DNA of 64,000 bases from Candidatus Didemnitutus sp. (lineage in GTDB: Bacteria > Verrucomicrobiota > Verrucomicrobiia > Opitutales > Opitutaceae). Positions 1-8,110 of this stretch are shown one piece after another (positions within the stretch are counted from its first letter, which is position 1; the number at the start of each line of letters is the position of its first letter). The stretch lies in the NCBI GenBank assembly GCA_019634575.1, contig JAHCAY010000001.1:1984001-2048000 (forward strand), written 5' to 3'. The notes under the pieces were generated by a model, which was not told the DNA's origin, made no database searches, and was given only the letters and a program-made list of their open reading frames with translations. The translations under genes and the position numbers were made by a program.

Positions 1-1151
1 GAGAGCAGGATGCCGTCGCCCTTCCCCACCCGGCTGACGAGCGCGACCGGCGCCTTGAGCGCGGCGGCGAGTTTCTTGGTGAGGAATTGCTCTTCAACCG
101 AGCTGCGGCCGGAGCCGACGATCCGCACTTCGCCAGAGGCTCCGGCGGACAGGCTGGCACGCAGGAGGTCCGACGCGGCCTTCATCGCCATGTCGTAGGC
201 CGAGGTGCCGCCGTTAATCGCGGCGACGAGGAGACGGTCTTCGCTGCGCACCTGCTTGTAGAGGAGACGGCCGGAGTCGGTCATCCACGTGTCGTTCACG
301 GCGTCGTTCTGGCGCGGCGTGATACGGTAGATGACGCCTTCGCGGGACCAGACGACGGTGTTGGCGCCGACAGAGGACTCGGTGTCGATGCTCGGGGTTT
401 CCTTGAGGAACCACACGCGCATCTTGAAGCGGAAGTCGGTCGAGGTGAGCGCGCCGACGGGGCAGATGTCGACGGTGTTGAGCGAGTAGTTGTTCTCGAG
501 CTTCTTGCCCGGGTAGCACGTGAGCGTGCTGTAGCTGCCGCGATCGATGAAGCCGAGGACGTCGTCCTTCGCGACCTCCTTCGAGAAGCGGATGCAGCGC
601 GAGCAGAGGATGCAGCGCTCGTCGTCGAGCGTGACGCGCGGCCCGAGCTGGGTGCGCTTGGGCTTCACGTTCTTGTTCTCGACGAAGCGCGAGTAGCCGC
701 GGCCGTAGGCGGTGGAATGTTCCTGGAGTTTGCACTCGCCGGCCTGGTCGCAGATCGGGCAGTCGAGCGGGTGATTGATGAGCAGGAACTCGGTCACGCC
801 CTCGCGGCACTCCTTCACCATCGGGGAGTTCGTGCGGATGTGGAGGCCCGGCATCGCGTTGGTGGCGCAACCGATCTGGGCGCGCGGCATCCAGTTGACC
901 TTCTGCTTGCCGCTGGCCGGATCCATGATCGGCGCCTTGGTGGCGGGATCGACGGCCGGCAGGCCCATTTCGATGAGGCACATGCGGCAGTTGCCGACGA
1001 CGCTCAACTTCGGGTGGTAGCAGTAGTGCGGGATCTCGATGCCGAGGAGCTTGGCAGCCTCGATGACGTTCGTGCCCTTCGGCACGGCGATGTCCTTGCC
1101 GTCGATGTTGACGGTGACGAGGTCGGCGGGTTTGGCGGGAACGGAAGACAT
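1..1151 (-). CDS. nuoG: NADH-quinone oxidoreductase subunit G (5' part; gene runs off the window)
   Basis: Peripheral-arm subunit of respiratory complex I that carries the electron-relay Fe-S clusters. About 383 N-terminal residues are present, starting MSSVPAKPADLVTVNIDGKD at 1151. They show a ferredoxin-like [2Fe-2S] domain (HYCYHP...NCRMC), then a cysteine-rich segment DCPICDQAGEC, then a [4Fe-4S] segment CILCSRC with a later CPVGAL. This is the cluster-binding order of NuoG. The molybdopterin-like C-terminal domain lies beyond base 1. The gene is last of the visible nuo run, 106 bp downstream of nuoF. The family call is secure; completeness cannot be judged. Confidence 0.95.
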   Translation of the reverse strand, partial: MSSVPAKPADLVTVNIDGKDIAVPKGTNVIEAAKLLGIEIPHYCYHPKLSVVGNCRMCLIEMGLPAVDPATKAPIMDPASGKQKVNWMPRAQIGCATNAMPGLHIRTNSPMVKECREGVTEFLLINHPLDCPICDQAGECKLQEHSTAYGRGYSRFVENKNVKPKRTQLGPRVTLDDERCILCSRCIRFSKEVAKDDVLGFIDRGSYSTLTCYPGKKLENNYSLNTVDICPVGALTSTDFRFKMRVWFLKETPSIDTESSVGANTVVWSREGVIYRITPRQNDAVNDTWMTDSGRLLYKQVRSEDRLLVAAINGGTSAYDMAMKAASDLLRASLSAGASGEVRIVGSGRSSVEEQFLTKKLAAALKAPVALVSRVGKGDGILL

Positions 1152-1257
1152 CTCGGGAGTTCTTTTTAAACGCGAAGGCGCAAAGTCGCGAAGGTTGGGC
1201 GGCGTTGGATTTCTTGGTTCGGTGCTTGGCGTCTTGGCGACTTGGCGTTGAGAAAAA

Positions 1258-2607
1258 TCAGACGATCGGGAGCGCGTCGGCGGGCTTGGTTTTGCGCGCT
1301 TCGGGATAGGCTTTGAATTCGTCGCTGAACTTCTGGACGAAGCTCTGCGTCGGCCACGAGCAGGCTTCGCCCATCGCGCAGATGGTGCGGCCGGCGATCT
1401 GGTCGGCGACGTTCTTGAGCAACTCGCCGTCGTTGGTGCGGCCGTGGCCGTCGACCATGCGCGCGGTGATCTTCTTCATCCAGAGCGAGCCTTCGCGGCA
1501 GGGCGTGCACTGGCCGCAGCTCTCGTGGGCGTAGAAGGCATTCAGGTTGCCGAGCGCTTCGACCATGTTGACGGAGTCGTCCATCACGATCACGCCGCCC
1601 GAGCCGCCCATCGTGCCGGCGGCGGCGAGCGTGTCGAAGTCGAGCGGGAGATCCTCGACGCTCAGCTCGAGCATCGAGCCGTCCTTCTGCTTCAGCTTAA
1701 ATTTCTCGCCGAAGCGGAGCACCTTGGCGGAGGAACCGCCGGGGATGACGGCCTTGAATTTCCGCCCGGGGAGCGGGCCGCCGCAGACCTCGTTGAGGAG
1801 CTGGCCCATCGTGATCTTGCCGGTCTCGAATTCGTAGTAACCCGGTTTCTGCACGTGGCCGGAGACGCAGAAGATGCGCGTGCCGGTGTTGTTGGGCGTG
1901 CCGATCTTGGCGTAGTTGTCGCCGCCCATGTCCACGATGTGCTTCACGTGGCAGAGCGTCTCGACGTTGTTCACGATCGTCGGGCACTGGTAGAGGCCGA
2001 GGACGGCGGGGAAATACGGGGGCTTGATGCGCGGATACGGGCGCTTGCCCTCGAGCGACTCGATCAGGCCGGTCTCCTCGCCGCAGATGTAGGCGCCGGC
2101 GCCGCGGTGGACGTAGATCTCGCAGGAATAGCCGGTGCCGAGGATGTTGGGGCCGACGAAATTCGCCGCGCGGGCCTCGGCGATGGCCTTTTCGAGGATC
2201 CGCGCGCCGATCGGCATCTCGCCTCGAATGTAGATGTAGGCCTGCTTCACGTTGTTCGCGAAGCACGTGATCATGATGCCCTCGATCAGCTGGTGCGGAT
2301 CCTGGTGCATGATGTAGCGGTCCTTGAACGTGCCGGGCTCGGACTCGTCCGCATTGACGACCAGGTAGATGGGCTTGCCGCTCTTGCGGTCGACGAGCGA
2401 CCACTTCACGCCGGCGGGGAAGCCGGCGCCGCCGCGGCCGCGCAGACCGGACTTTTTGACCTCGTCGATCAGCTCGGCCGCCGGGCGCGTCACGGCGCGC
2501 TTCAGCACCTCGTAGCCGCCGTGCTTCACGTAGCAGGCGAGGTCGTTGGTGTAGCCGGGCTCGTCGATGTGAGCGAAAATCAGGCGGCGTTGTTGCGGAG
2601 CGGGCAT
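1258..2607 (-). CDS. nuoF: NADH-quinone oxidoreductase subunit F
   Basis: The 449-residue NADH- and FMN-binding subunit of complex I, where NADH is oxidised. The glycine-rich segment GLRGRGGAGFPAG near residue 54 is the NADH/FMN-binding loop. GAGAYICGEETGLIESLEGKR near residue 170 is the second family signature. ESCGQCTPCREG near residue 355 supplies three cysteines of the N3 [4Fe-4S] cluster, with a fourth in TICAMGEACSWP. The length is normal for the family. It partners NuoE and NuoG. The start at 2607 gives the usual short N-terminus. The gene follows a gamma-glutamylcyclotransferase-like gene 19 bp upstream, so it is probably cotranscribed with nuoBCDE. Confidence 0.97.
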   Translation of the reverse strand: MPAPQQRRLIFAHIDEPGYTNDLACYVKHGGYEVLKRAVTRPAAELIDEVKKSGLRGRGGAGFPAGVKWSLVDRKSGKPIYLVVNADESEPGTFKDRYIMHQDPHQLIEGIMITCFANNVKQAYIYIRGEMPIGARILEKAIAEARAANFVGPNILGTGYSCEIYVHRGAGAYICGEETGLIESLEGKRPYPRIKPPYFPAVLGLYQCPTIVNNVETLCHVKHIVDMGGDNYAKIGTPNNTGTRIFCVSGHVQKPGYYEFETGKITMGQLLNEVCGGPLPGRKFKAVIPGGSSAKVLRFGEKFKLKQKDGSMLELSVEDLPLDFDTLAAAGTMGGSGGVIVMDDSVNMVEALGNLNAFYAHESCGQCTPCREGSLWMKKITARMVDGHGRTNDGELLKNVADQIAGRTICAMGEACSWPTQSFVQKFSDEFKAYPEARKTKPADALPIV

Positions 2608-2626
2608 GTGGAAAGTGGCGGAAAAA

Positions 2627-3037
2627 TCAGTCGCGGTGCGGGCGATAGACGCCGTTGGCGAGCGGCGTGAGGCCGTCGACGGAGCGGTTGTATTCGTAAA
2701 CCCAGGCGCGGACTTTGCGGGACTTGCCGAGGCGCACGAGACGTTGGCGGCGGAGATATTCGGAGTCGTCGGGCGACTCGAGGTCGCAGTCTTCGTAGCG
2801 GTCGAGGCGCGCGAGGACCGACTCGTCTTTCAATTCGAAGAGCTCGCCCTTCACCGTGCCCTTCGCCTTCGCGGTGCGCACGACGCCGGGATGCTGACCG
2901 ACGAGGTAGAGCGCGGCGCCGGGGAGTTCGGCCGCGCCGAGGAACTCGGAATTCGCGCGGAGGAAGCGCGCCATTTCGTGCGCGCCGCCGGAGCGGAGCG
3001 TGCCGTAGACGAAGAGCTTCGGGCGTGCAGTGCTCAT
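2627..3037 (-). CDS. Gamma-glutamylcyclotransferase (AIG2-like) family protein
   Basis: A 136-residue protein with the GGCT fold. Near the N-terminus is the family motif LFVYGTLRSGG, whose YGTL loop binds the gamma-glutamyl group. A conserved acidic position is seen in LDRYEDCD, and WVYEYN lies near the C-terminus. Family members cyclise gamma-glutamyl amines or amino acids; the substrate here cannot be read from sequence. The start ATG overlaps the stop of the upstream membrane-protein gene by four bases (ATGA). It lies between nuoE and nuoF, which is not part of the standard complex I order, so it is probably a passenger of the operon. Confidence 0.85.
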   Translation of the reverse strand: MSTARPKLFVYGTLRSGGAHEMARFLRANSEFLGAAELPGAALYLVGQHPGVVRTAKAKGTVKGELFELKDESVLARLDRYEDCDLESPDDSEYLRRQRLVRLGKSRKVRAWVYEYNRSVDGLTPLANGVYRPHRD

Positions 3038-3342
3038 TTGTCGTCGATCACGATCTCGATGCCGCCGGTCCAGCGCGCGGCCAGGTTGTAGATCATCGCG
3101 AGCAGCACGCCGACGAGGAAGCCGCCGACCAAGTGGATGAAAGGCATGAACAGCGCCGCGCCGCCGGCGAAGAGCCACGGAATGCCCATGAAGCGCGGGA
3201 GCAGGTTCGTGTCCCACGTCGCAGCCGCCCCCAGCGAGAGCAGCAGGATCGGCGCGGTGATCATCCCGATGACTCCATTGATGAGTCCGAGAACGATCCC
3301 GAAGCGGATCGGCGGCACTTGCATGAGGCGAATTTTCTTCAT
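3034..3342 (-). CDS. Small membrane protein of unknown function in the nuo cluster
   Basis: A 102-residue protein with three likely membrane segments: about residues 14-38 (a Gly/Ile/Leu-rich run), 53-70 (including LFAGGAALFMPFIHLVGGF) and the adjoining GVLLAMIYNLAA. It ends in a short acidic tail. The start ATG overlaps the nuoE stop (ATGA) and its own stop overlaps the next start, so it is translationally coupled on both sides. I do not recognise a named family. Its position inside the complex I genes suggests a local passenger or assembly role, but that is inference only. Confidence 0.8.
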   Translation of the reverse strand: MKKIRLMQVPPIRFGIVLGLINGVIGMITAPILLLSLGAAATWDTNLLPRFMGIPWLFAGGAALFMPFIHLVGGFLVGVLLAMIYNLAARWTGGIEIVIDDK

Positions 3343-3827
3343 TTGCCCTGCTTGGCCTCCGTGCGGATCTGGTCCGCAAGTTGTTTCACTTTGGCGTCGT
3401 CGACCTTCTCGTGGAGATGGTCGTCGATCATCACGACCGGCGCCGTGCCGCACGAGGCAAGGCACTCGACGAACTCGATCGTGACTTCGCCGTCGGGCGA
3501 GATCTCGCCGCGATGCGTGTCGAATTCCTTCTCGAAGCGTTCGCACACCTTGTAGCCGCCCATGATGGCGCAGGAGAGCGTGCGGCAGACCTTGATGTGG
3601 CGACGGCCGATCGGCTTGCGGCGGAACATCGGGTAGAACGTGACCACTTCGTAGACGTTGATCGGCTGCAGCTCCAGCTTGGCGGCGACCCATTCGATGG
3701 CCGCGTCGGAGATGTAGCCGGCGTCCTCCTGGATGAGATGCAACAGCGGCAGCGTGGCGCTGCGCTTCACCGGGTAATGGGTGATGACCTCGTCGATCTT
3801 GGCGAAAGTTTCGGGCTTCAGATTCAT
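3339..3827 (-). CDS. nuoE: NADH-quinone oxidoreductase subunit E
   Basis: The 162-residue thioredoxin-like [2Fe-2S] subunit of complex I. Cluster ligands are visible as CRTLSCAIMGG (two cysteines four residues apart) and, about 35 residues on, ECLASCG. The N-terminus carries the usual helical segment (HYPVKRSATLPLLHLIQED) and the VYEVVTFYPMF motif. It forms the NADH module with NuoF. The start MNLKPETF at 3827 lies 11 bases after the nuoD stop, and its 3' end overlaps the next gene. Confidence 0.96.
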   Translation of the reverse strand: MNLKPETFAKIDEVITHYPVKRSATLPLLHLIQEDAGYISDAAIEWVAAKLELQPINVYEVVTFYPMFRRKPIGRRHIKVCRTLSCAIMGGYKVCERFEKEFDTHRGEISPDGEVTIEFVECLASCGTAPVVMIDDHLHEKVDDAKVKQLADQIRTEAKQGK

Positions 3828-3838
3828 CAGCGCGGAAA

Positions 3839-5074
3839 TCAGCGATCGCACTCGCCCATGACGAAGTCGAGCGAGCCGAGGATGGAGACGACGTCGGAGA
3901 TCAGGCAGCCGACGCAAATTTTCGGAAGGATGGAGAGCGTGGAGAACGACGGGCCGTGGATGCGCAGGCGATACGGCACGCCGCCGCCTTTCGAGACGAC
4001 GTAGAAGCCAAGGATGCCCTTCGGATTCTCGTGCTCGAAATACGCTTCGCCGGCCGGCATCTGCGGGCCTTCGGTCACGATCATGAAGTTGTTGATCAGC
4101 TCCTCCATCGAGGTGAGCACCTTGTCCTTGCGCGGGGCAAAGATGCGGCGCGCCTCGGGTGCGTAGTAGTCGCCGGCGGGGAATTTTTTGATCACCTGCT
4201 TGATGATGCGGACGGACTGCTTCATCTCCTCGCCGCGGACGAGGTAACGGTCGTAGCAATCGCCCTTCGAGCCGATCGGGACGTCGAATTCGTATTGGTC
4301 GTAGCCCCAATACGGACGATCCTTGCGGAGGTCCATCGCCACGCCGCAGCCGCGGAGATTCGGGCCGCTGAGACCGTAGGAAATCGCGTCCTCCTTCGAG
4401 ATGACGCCGATGCCGACGGTGCGATCGAGGAATATCTTGTTGCGCGAGAGCAGTGCCAACACCTCGTCGAGGATCGGGAGGAACTGATCGCAGAACGCGT
4501 CGACTTCCTCGAGCCAACCTGGCGGAATGTCGCGCGAAACGCCGCCGATACGCGTGTAGCTCGTGGTGAAACGCGCGCCGGTGAGCTTCTCGAACAGGTT
4601 GTAGAGCTTCTCGCGTTCGTTGAAGGTATACATGAACACCGTCCATGCGCCGACATCGATGCCGAAGGCGCCGAGGCCGAGGAGGTGCGAGGAAAGGCGC
4701 GCCATTTCCGACGTGAGCACGCGGATGGCGTTCACGCGGTCGGGCATCTTCAGGCCGGCGAGCTGCTCGATCGTGTGCGCGAACGTGTGGTTGTTCGCCA
4801 GCGGGGCGATGTAGTCCAACCGGTCCGTGTAGGGCACGAACTGGTTGTAAGTCATGTTCTCCGCCAGCTTCTCGTCGCCGCGGTGGAGGTAACCGATGAC
4901 CGGGTCGGCCTTCGTGACGGTCTCGCCGTCGAGTTCGAACTGCACGCGCAGCACGCCGTGGGTGGACGGGTGCGACGGTCCCATCGAGAGGGACATCTTC
5001 TCCGGATCGAATTCCTTGGGGAGATTCGCGGCGGTCTTCGCGTAGGCGTCGGGGAAAGTATGCTCGGTGGCCAT
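3839..5074 (-). CDS. nuoD: NADH-quinone oxidoreductase subunit D
   Basis: The 411-residue 49-kDa-type subunit of complex I, which with NuoB forms the quinone-binding cavity. It shows the diagnostic SMGPSHPSTHGVLR near residue 30 and GYLHRGDEKLAE near residue 60, followed by the TDRLDYIAPLANNH segment that lines the quinone site. The C-terminus ends FVMGECDR, as in the family. The start MATEHTFPDAY at 5074 is preferred because it leaves a 4-bp gap after nuoC; an open extension upstream lacks family similarity. Confidence 0.97.
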   Translation of the reverse strand: MATEHTFPDAYAKTAANLPKEFDPEKMSLSMGPSHPSTHGVLRVQFELDGETVTKADPVIGYLHRGDEKLAENMTYNQFVPYTDRLDYIAPLANNHTFAHTIEQLAGLKMPDRVNAIRVLTSEMARLSSHLLGLGAFGIDVGAWTVFMYTFNEREKLYNLFEKLTGARFTTSYTRIGGVSRDIPPGWLEEVDAFCDQFLPILDEVLALLSRNKIFLDRTVGIGVISKEDAISYGLSGPNLRGCGVAMDLRKDRPYWGYDQYEFDVPIGSKGDCYDRYLVRGEEMKQSVRIIKQVIKKFPAGDYYAPEARRIFAPRKDKVLTSMEELINNFMIVTEGPQMPAGEAYFEHENPKGILGFYVVSKGGGVPYRLRIHGPSFSTLSILPKICVGCLISDVVSILGSLDFVMGECDR

Positions 5075-5078
5075 CGGG

Positions 5079-5708
5079 TTAGGCGTTTTCGGGCTTCTCG
5101 CGGCGCTCGTTCCAGGACTCGTCCTTGGCGCGCGGCTCGGCATCGCTCATCGGCTCGCCGGGCGTGGCGACGAACGGACCGCCGGCCATCGGCGCGGCGA
5201 TCGTGCCGACTTTGACCTCGGCGGCGATCTCGGCGTCGGGGAGATCCGTCGGGATGCCGGCAAGCGGGAATTCCTTGCGGAGCGGGTGATACGGATAGCC
5301 GTCCCACATGAGGATGCGGCGAAGGTCCGGGTGACCTTCGAACTTGATACCCATCAGATCGAAGCACTCGCGCTCGTGCCAGTTGGCGCCAGCCCAGAGG
5401 ACGGACGTCGTCGGCATGGACGGATTGGCGTCGTCGAGGCAATCGGCCGCGACACGCACCCAGACGTGCTTGGTGCTCGAATAGAGGTGCCAGACCACGG
5501 TGAACCGCGGGGATTTTTCGGCGGTCCAGTCGATGGCTGTGAGGTCGGTCAGGTAATCGTAGCCCTGTGTGTCACGGAGGAAACGCAGCACGGCGATCGC
5601 GTCGCCCGCGGGGACATTGATCGCGGGATGGTCGGCGCTCGGGCGCGGCGTGGCGGCCGGGAATTGGGCTTGGGCGGCGGAAATGACGTCGGCGTTGGGA
5701 GCGGTCAT
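5079..5708 (-). CDS. nuoC: NADH-quinone oxidoreductase subunit C
   Basis: The 209-residue 30-kDa-type subunit of complex I. The family signature is clear: ERECFDLMGIKFEGHPDLRR, followed by ILMWDGYPYHPLRKEFPL near residue 145. It contacts NuoB and NuoD in the connecting module. The C-terminal 45 residues are low-complexity and acidic/Pro-rich. The start MTAPNADV at 5708 lies 11 bases downstream of the nuoB stop; the frame stays open further upstream, but without family similarity and overlapping nuoB. Confidence 0.96.
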   Translation of the reverse strand: MTAPNADVISAAQAQFPAATPRPSADHPAINVPAGDAIAVLRFLRDTQGYDYLTDLTAIDWTAEKSPRFTVVWHLYSSTKHVWVRVAADCLDDANPSMPTTSVLWAGANWHERECFDLMGIKFEGHPDLRRILMWDGYPYHPLRKEFPLAGIPTDLPDAEIAAEVKVGTIAAPMAGGPFVATPGEPMSDAEPRAKDESWNERREKPENA

Positions 5709-5719
5709 GGGCGCGGCGC

Positions 5720-6229
5720 TCAGGCGGTAAGCAAGCGGGAAGCCGAACGCTCTTGTCCGACCTTTTTCTGGAGTTTCAGGAGCGCGTCGAGCAGCGCCTC
5801 CGGACGCGGCGGGCAACCGCTGACGTAGACGTCGACCGGGATGATGCGGTCCACACCCTGCAGCGTCGCGTAACTGCGATACATGCCGCCGGTCGAAGCG
5901 CAGGCGCCCATGGCGATCACCCATTTCGGCGCGGCCATCTGGTCGTAAATGCGGCGGACCTGCGGGGCCATCTTGTAGGTGACCGTGCCGGCCACGATCA
6001 TGCAGTCGGCCTGTCGGGGAGAAAAGCGCATGACCTCCGCGCCGAAGCGCGCGATGTCGAACCGGCTGCCGCCCGACGCCATGAGTTCGATGGCGCAGCA
6101 GGCGAGCCCCATGGGCATCGGCCACATGGAATTGTTGCGGATCCAGTTGATCGCCGAGTCCAGCGTCGTGGGCACGACGTTGCCCTCGATCTTGCTGTCG
6201 TAACTCAGGTCTGTGTTGGGAGAAACCAT
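5720..6229 (-). CDS. nuoB: NADH-quinone oxidoreductase subunit B
   Basis: The 169-residue subunit carrying the terminal N2 [4Fe-4S] cluster next to the quinone site of complex I. Ligand cysteines are visible in GLACCAIE (a CC pair), in the cysteine of GACAS and in SGCPPRPE. The [11 protein letters not shown] segment is also typical. The start [11 protein letters not shown] at 6229 fits the family; the frame extends about 29 codons further without similarity. It is the first visible nuo gene here: no nuoA is found in the 309 bp upstream. Confidence 0.97.
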   Translation of the reverse strand: MVSPNTDLSYDSKIEGNVVPTTLDSAINWIRNNSMWPMPMGLACCAIELMASGGSRFDIARFGAEVMRFSPRQADCMIVAGTVTYKMAPQVRRIYDQMAAPKWVIAMGACASTGGMYRSYATLQGVDRIIPVDVYVSGCPPRPEALLDALLKLQKKVGQERSASRLLTA

Positions 6230-6538
6230 GACGGTAAGCGCGTAGAAAAAAATGCACCGCACCCTACCAACCGACCTTCGACGGGCAAGGCCGTTTTGGT
6301 AAAACTGCCCGTGCATTAGCGTGTCATGCTGTAAGAAGGAATTCCCGTTCTGCTTCGCGGAATTCGGCCGTCAGCCGAATGGGGTCGGACGGAAATGGCG
6401 GCGACCACCGGGGACAGTCGTCCTGCGACCGCCAAACGGAGCGATCGCAACGTGCCGAAGCCACGGAATTCGCCGTTAACGAGGCTCGGTTCCGGCAAAA
6501 TGCCCCAGAATCATCCGCCCGCTTCTTGCCCCGCTCGG
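6230..6538. other. Intergenic region upstream of nuoB
   Basis: This 309-bp gap lies between the pentapeptide-repeat gene and nuoB. I see no coding potential and no NuoA-like segment on either strand. It must hold the nuoB promoter and leader, and the 3' end of the ABC operon transcript. I could not place a convincing -35/-10 pair. An inverted repeat near nuoB is listed separately. Confidence 0.6.
6282..6311 (-). promoter_or_regulatory. Inverted repeat in the nuoB leader
   Basis: The outer arms CGGGCA (6282-6287) and TGCCCG (6306-6311) enclose inner arms GTTTT and AAAAC, giving a nested hairpin about 53 bases before the nuoB start. It could be a leader structure or protein-binding site. No U-run follows on the minus strand, so it is not an evident terminator. 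Confidence 0.3.
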
Positions 6539-8110
6539 TTAATCGCCTCCGACCATGATGACCACCACTCGGCTGGCAAAGTAGAGAAATACAACGCCGC
6601 AGCTGGCTTCGAAACCGAACAGGAGCCTCGGCATCCACGCCAACGGGAGGGGCCTTTGGTCGATGCGCCGGAAAAAAAGCCGACCGAGGGCGGAAACGTT
6701 GATTAGATTCTCCACGAATCGAAACAGCGCCTCGAGGCTGAGCTCGAGCGCACCGACACTGAGCGAGAAACCGTCACTTCGATTTTTGCGAATCTCCGCG
6801 GCCGACATACGCAGGAAGTCTCCATCCGCGGAGAGCAAAAACTCGCGACCGTCCGGCCGCAACCGATACCAGCCGAACCAATCCGGACGACGCCAGAGCA
6901 GCAGGGCGAAAATTCCGCCGAACCCGAACACCGTCAGCGCCGACACCCCCAAGAGTTGAAGCGGGCTCGTGTCGTATCGAGAAAGCGCGCGGTGCAGGTT
7001 GAGCCTGAGTCGCTCGAGCGTGACATCGCTTCCCGGCAGCGACAGGAGTTTGCGGCGGGCTTCTTGGGATCGCTCCCGGAACGCGAGGTATTCCCGAAGG
7101 TAACCTTCCTCCCGATACCTTCGCGCCAGCGCGCGATAGATGCTCTCGGCTTGGGCATACTTGCCGGCGACTTCTGACCGGACCCCCTCCCGTCCGTTTT
7201 GGATCAGCGTTTGGTCGGCCTCCAACTCTTCGCCGATGTGGAATCCATTGTCCCGCCACGAAACGTAGGTCATGTCGGTATTCGCGACGTCGAGGTCGCC
7301 GAACGTCGTCGCCCCAAAAACGGTGCGAATGAACCTGAGGCGGCCCTTAAAGCGGGCTGATTGCAGCTTCGCCCTCACCAGAACCGCGTCGGTGAAAGTG
7401 ACGTCTGTGAGCGTGGAGCCACGCCATTCGACTCCGCTGAGATTCGCGCTCGTGAAATCCGCTGCGGTGAGATCGGAGTCGATGAAGCTGGCATCCGAGA
7501 GCTGGCATTGGCTGAACACCGCGCCGGTGAGCACCGTGCCGTGAAATTTGACTCCAGACAAATTCATCGAGGAATCAAATCGTGCTGATTCCATAGTGCA
7601 CTGGCGGAAAAGCGTCCCCGCCGAGCAACTGACGCGGAGCAGGAACGCGTGGGCGATGTTGCACTCCGAAAAATCCGCCCCCAGGAGATGGGCGTCGTCA
7701 AAGATGGCGGACTGCAAGACTACCTTGGAGAAACGGGCGTGGCGCAAAAGGGTGCGACCGAAGTTCGACCCGGCGAGATCGAGGTCGGAAAAACGGGCGT
7801 AATCCGCACACAGCCGCGAAAAATTCACTGGGCCAGTCAATTCGCCACGTTTGATCTCCAAACCCCGCACGTCGAACCACCGCTCGCCTCCGATCAGCCG
7901 GCTCGGCACGAGGCTTTCCAGTCGGCGATCACGATCCGCTTGGCGAAGTGCGTCGACGACGGCCAGCCGCCGGGCCTCGTCCAAGACGGGAAGCCCGTCG
8001 ACGGAATATACCGGTCCTACGAGAAAAGCATCCGTGGGGAACGTGTCCGGACTGGCAGCTGAAACCTTTACCGCGAGAAAAAACAGGAAGACTGCGCCCG
8101 TCGATTTCAT
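6539..8110 (-). CDS. Pentapeptide-repeat protein with signal peptide and C-terminal membrane segments
   Basis: A 523-residue protein. Residues 1-19 look like a signal peptide. About residues 85-275 consist of pentapeptide repeats of A(D/N)LXX type, for example LTAADFTSANLSG and DDAHLLGADFSEC, which would form a right-handed quadrilateral beta-helix. A helical, Arg/Glu-rich stretch follows (about 300-365, possibly tetratricopeptide-like: YAQAESIYRALARRY). There are then two hydrophobic segments, near 385-407 and at the extreme C-terminus. The start overlaps the stop of the ABC permease gene by four bases (ATGA), so it is the last gene of that operon. Function unknown; a membrane-anchored scaffold or partner of the transporter is one inference. 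Confidence 0.88.
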   Translation of the reverse strand: MKSTGAVFLFFLAVKVSAASPDTFPTDAFLVGPVYSVDGLPVLDEARRLAVVDALRQADRDRRLESLVPSRLIGGERWFDVRGLEIKRGELTGPVNFSRLCADYARFSDLDLAGSNFGRTLLRHARFSKVVLQSAIFDDAHLLGADFSECNIAHAFLLRVSCSAGTLFRQCTMESARFDSSMNLSGVKFHGTVLTGAVFSQCQLSDASFIDSDLTAADFTSANLSGVEWRGSTLTDVTFTDAVLVRAKLQSARFKGRLRFIRTVFGATTFGDLDVANTDMTYVSWRDNGFHIGEELEADQTLIQNGREGVRSEVAGKYAQAESIYRALARRYREEGYLREYLAFRERSQEARRKLLSLPGSDVTLERLRLNLHRALSRYDTSPLQLLGVSALTVFGFGGIFALLLWRRPDWFGWYRLRPDGREFLLSADGDFLRMSAAEIRKNRSDGFSLSVGALELSLEALFRFVENLINVSALGRLFFRRIDQRPLPLAWMPRLLFGFEASCGVVFLYFASRVVVIMVGGD

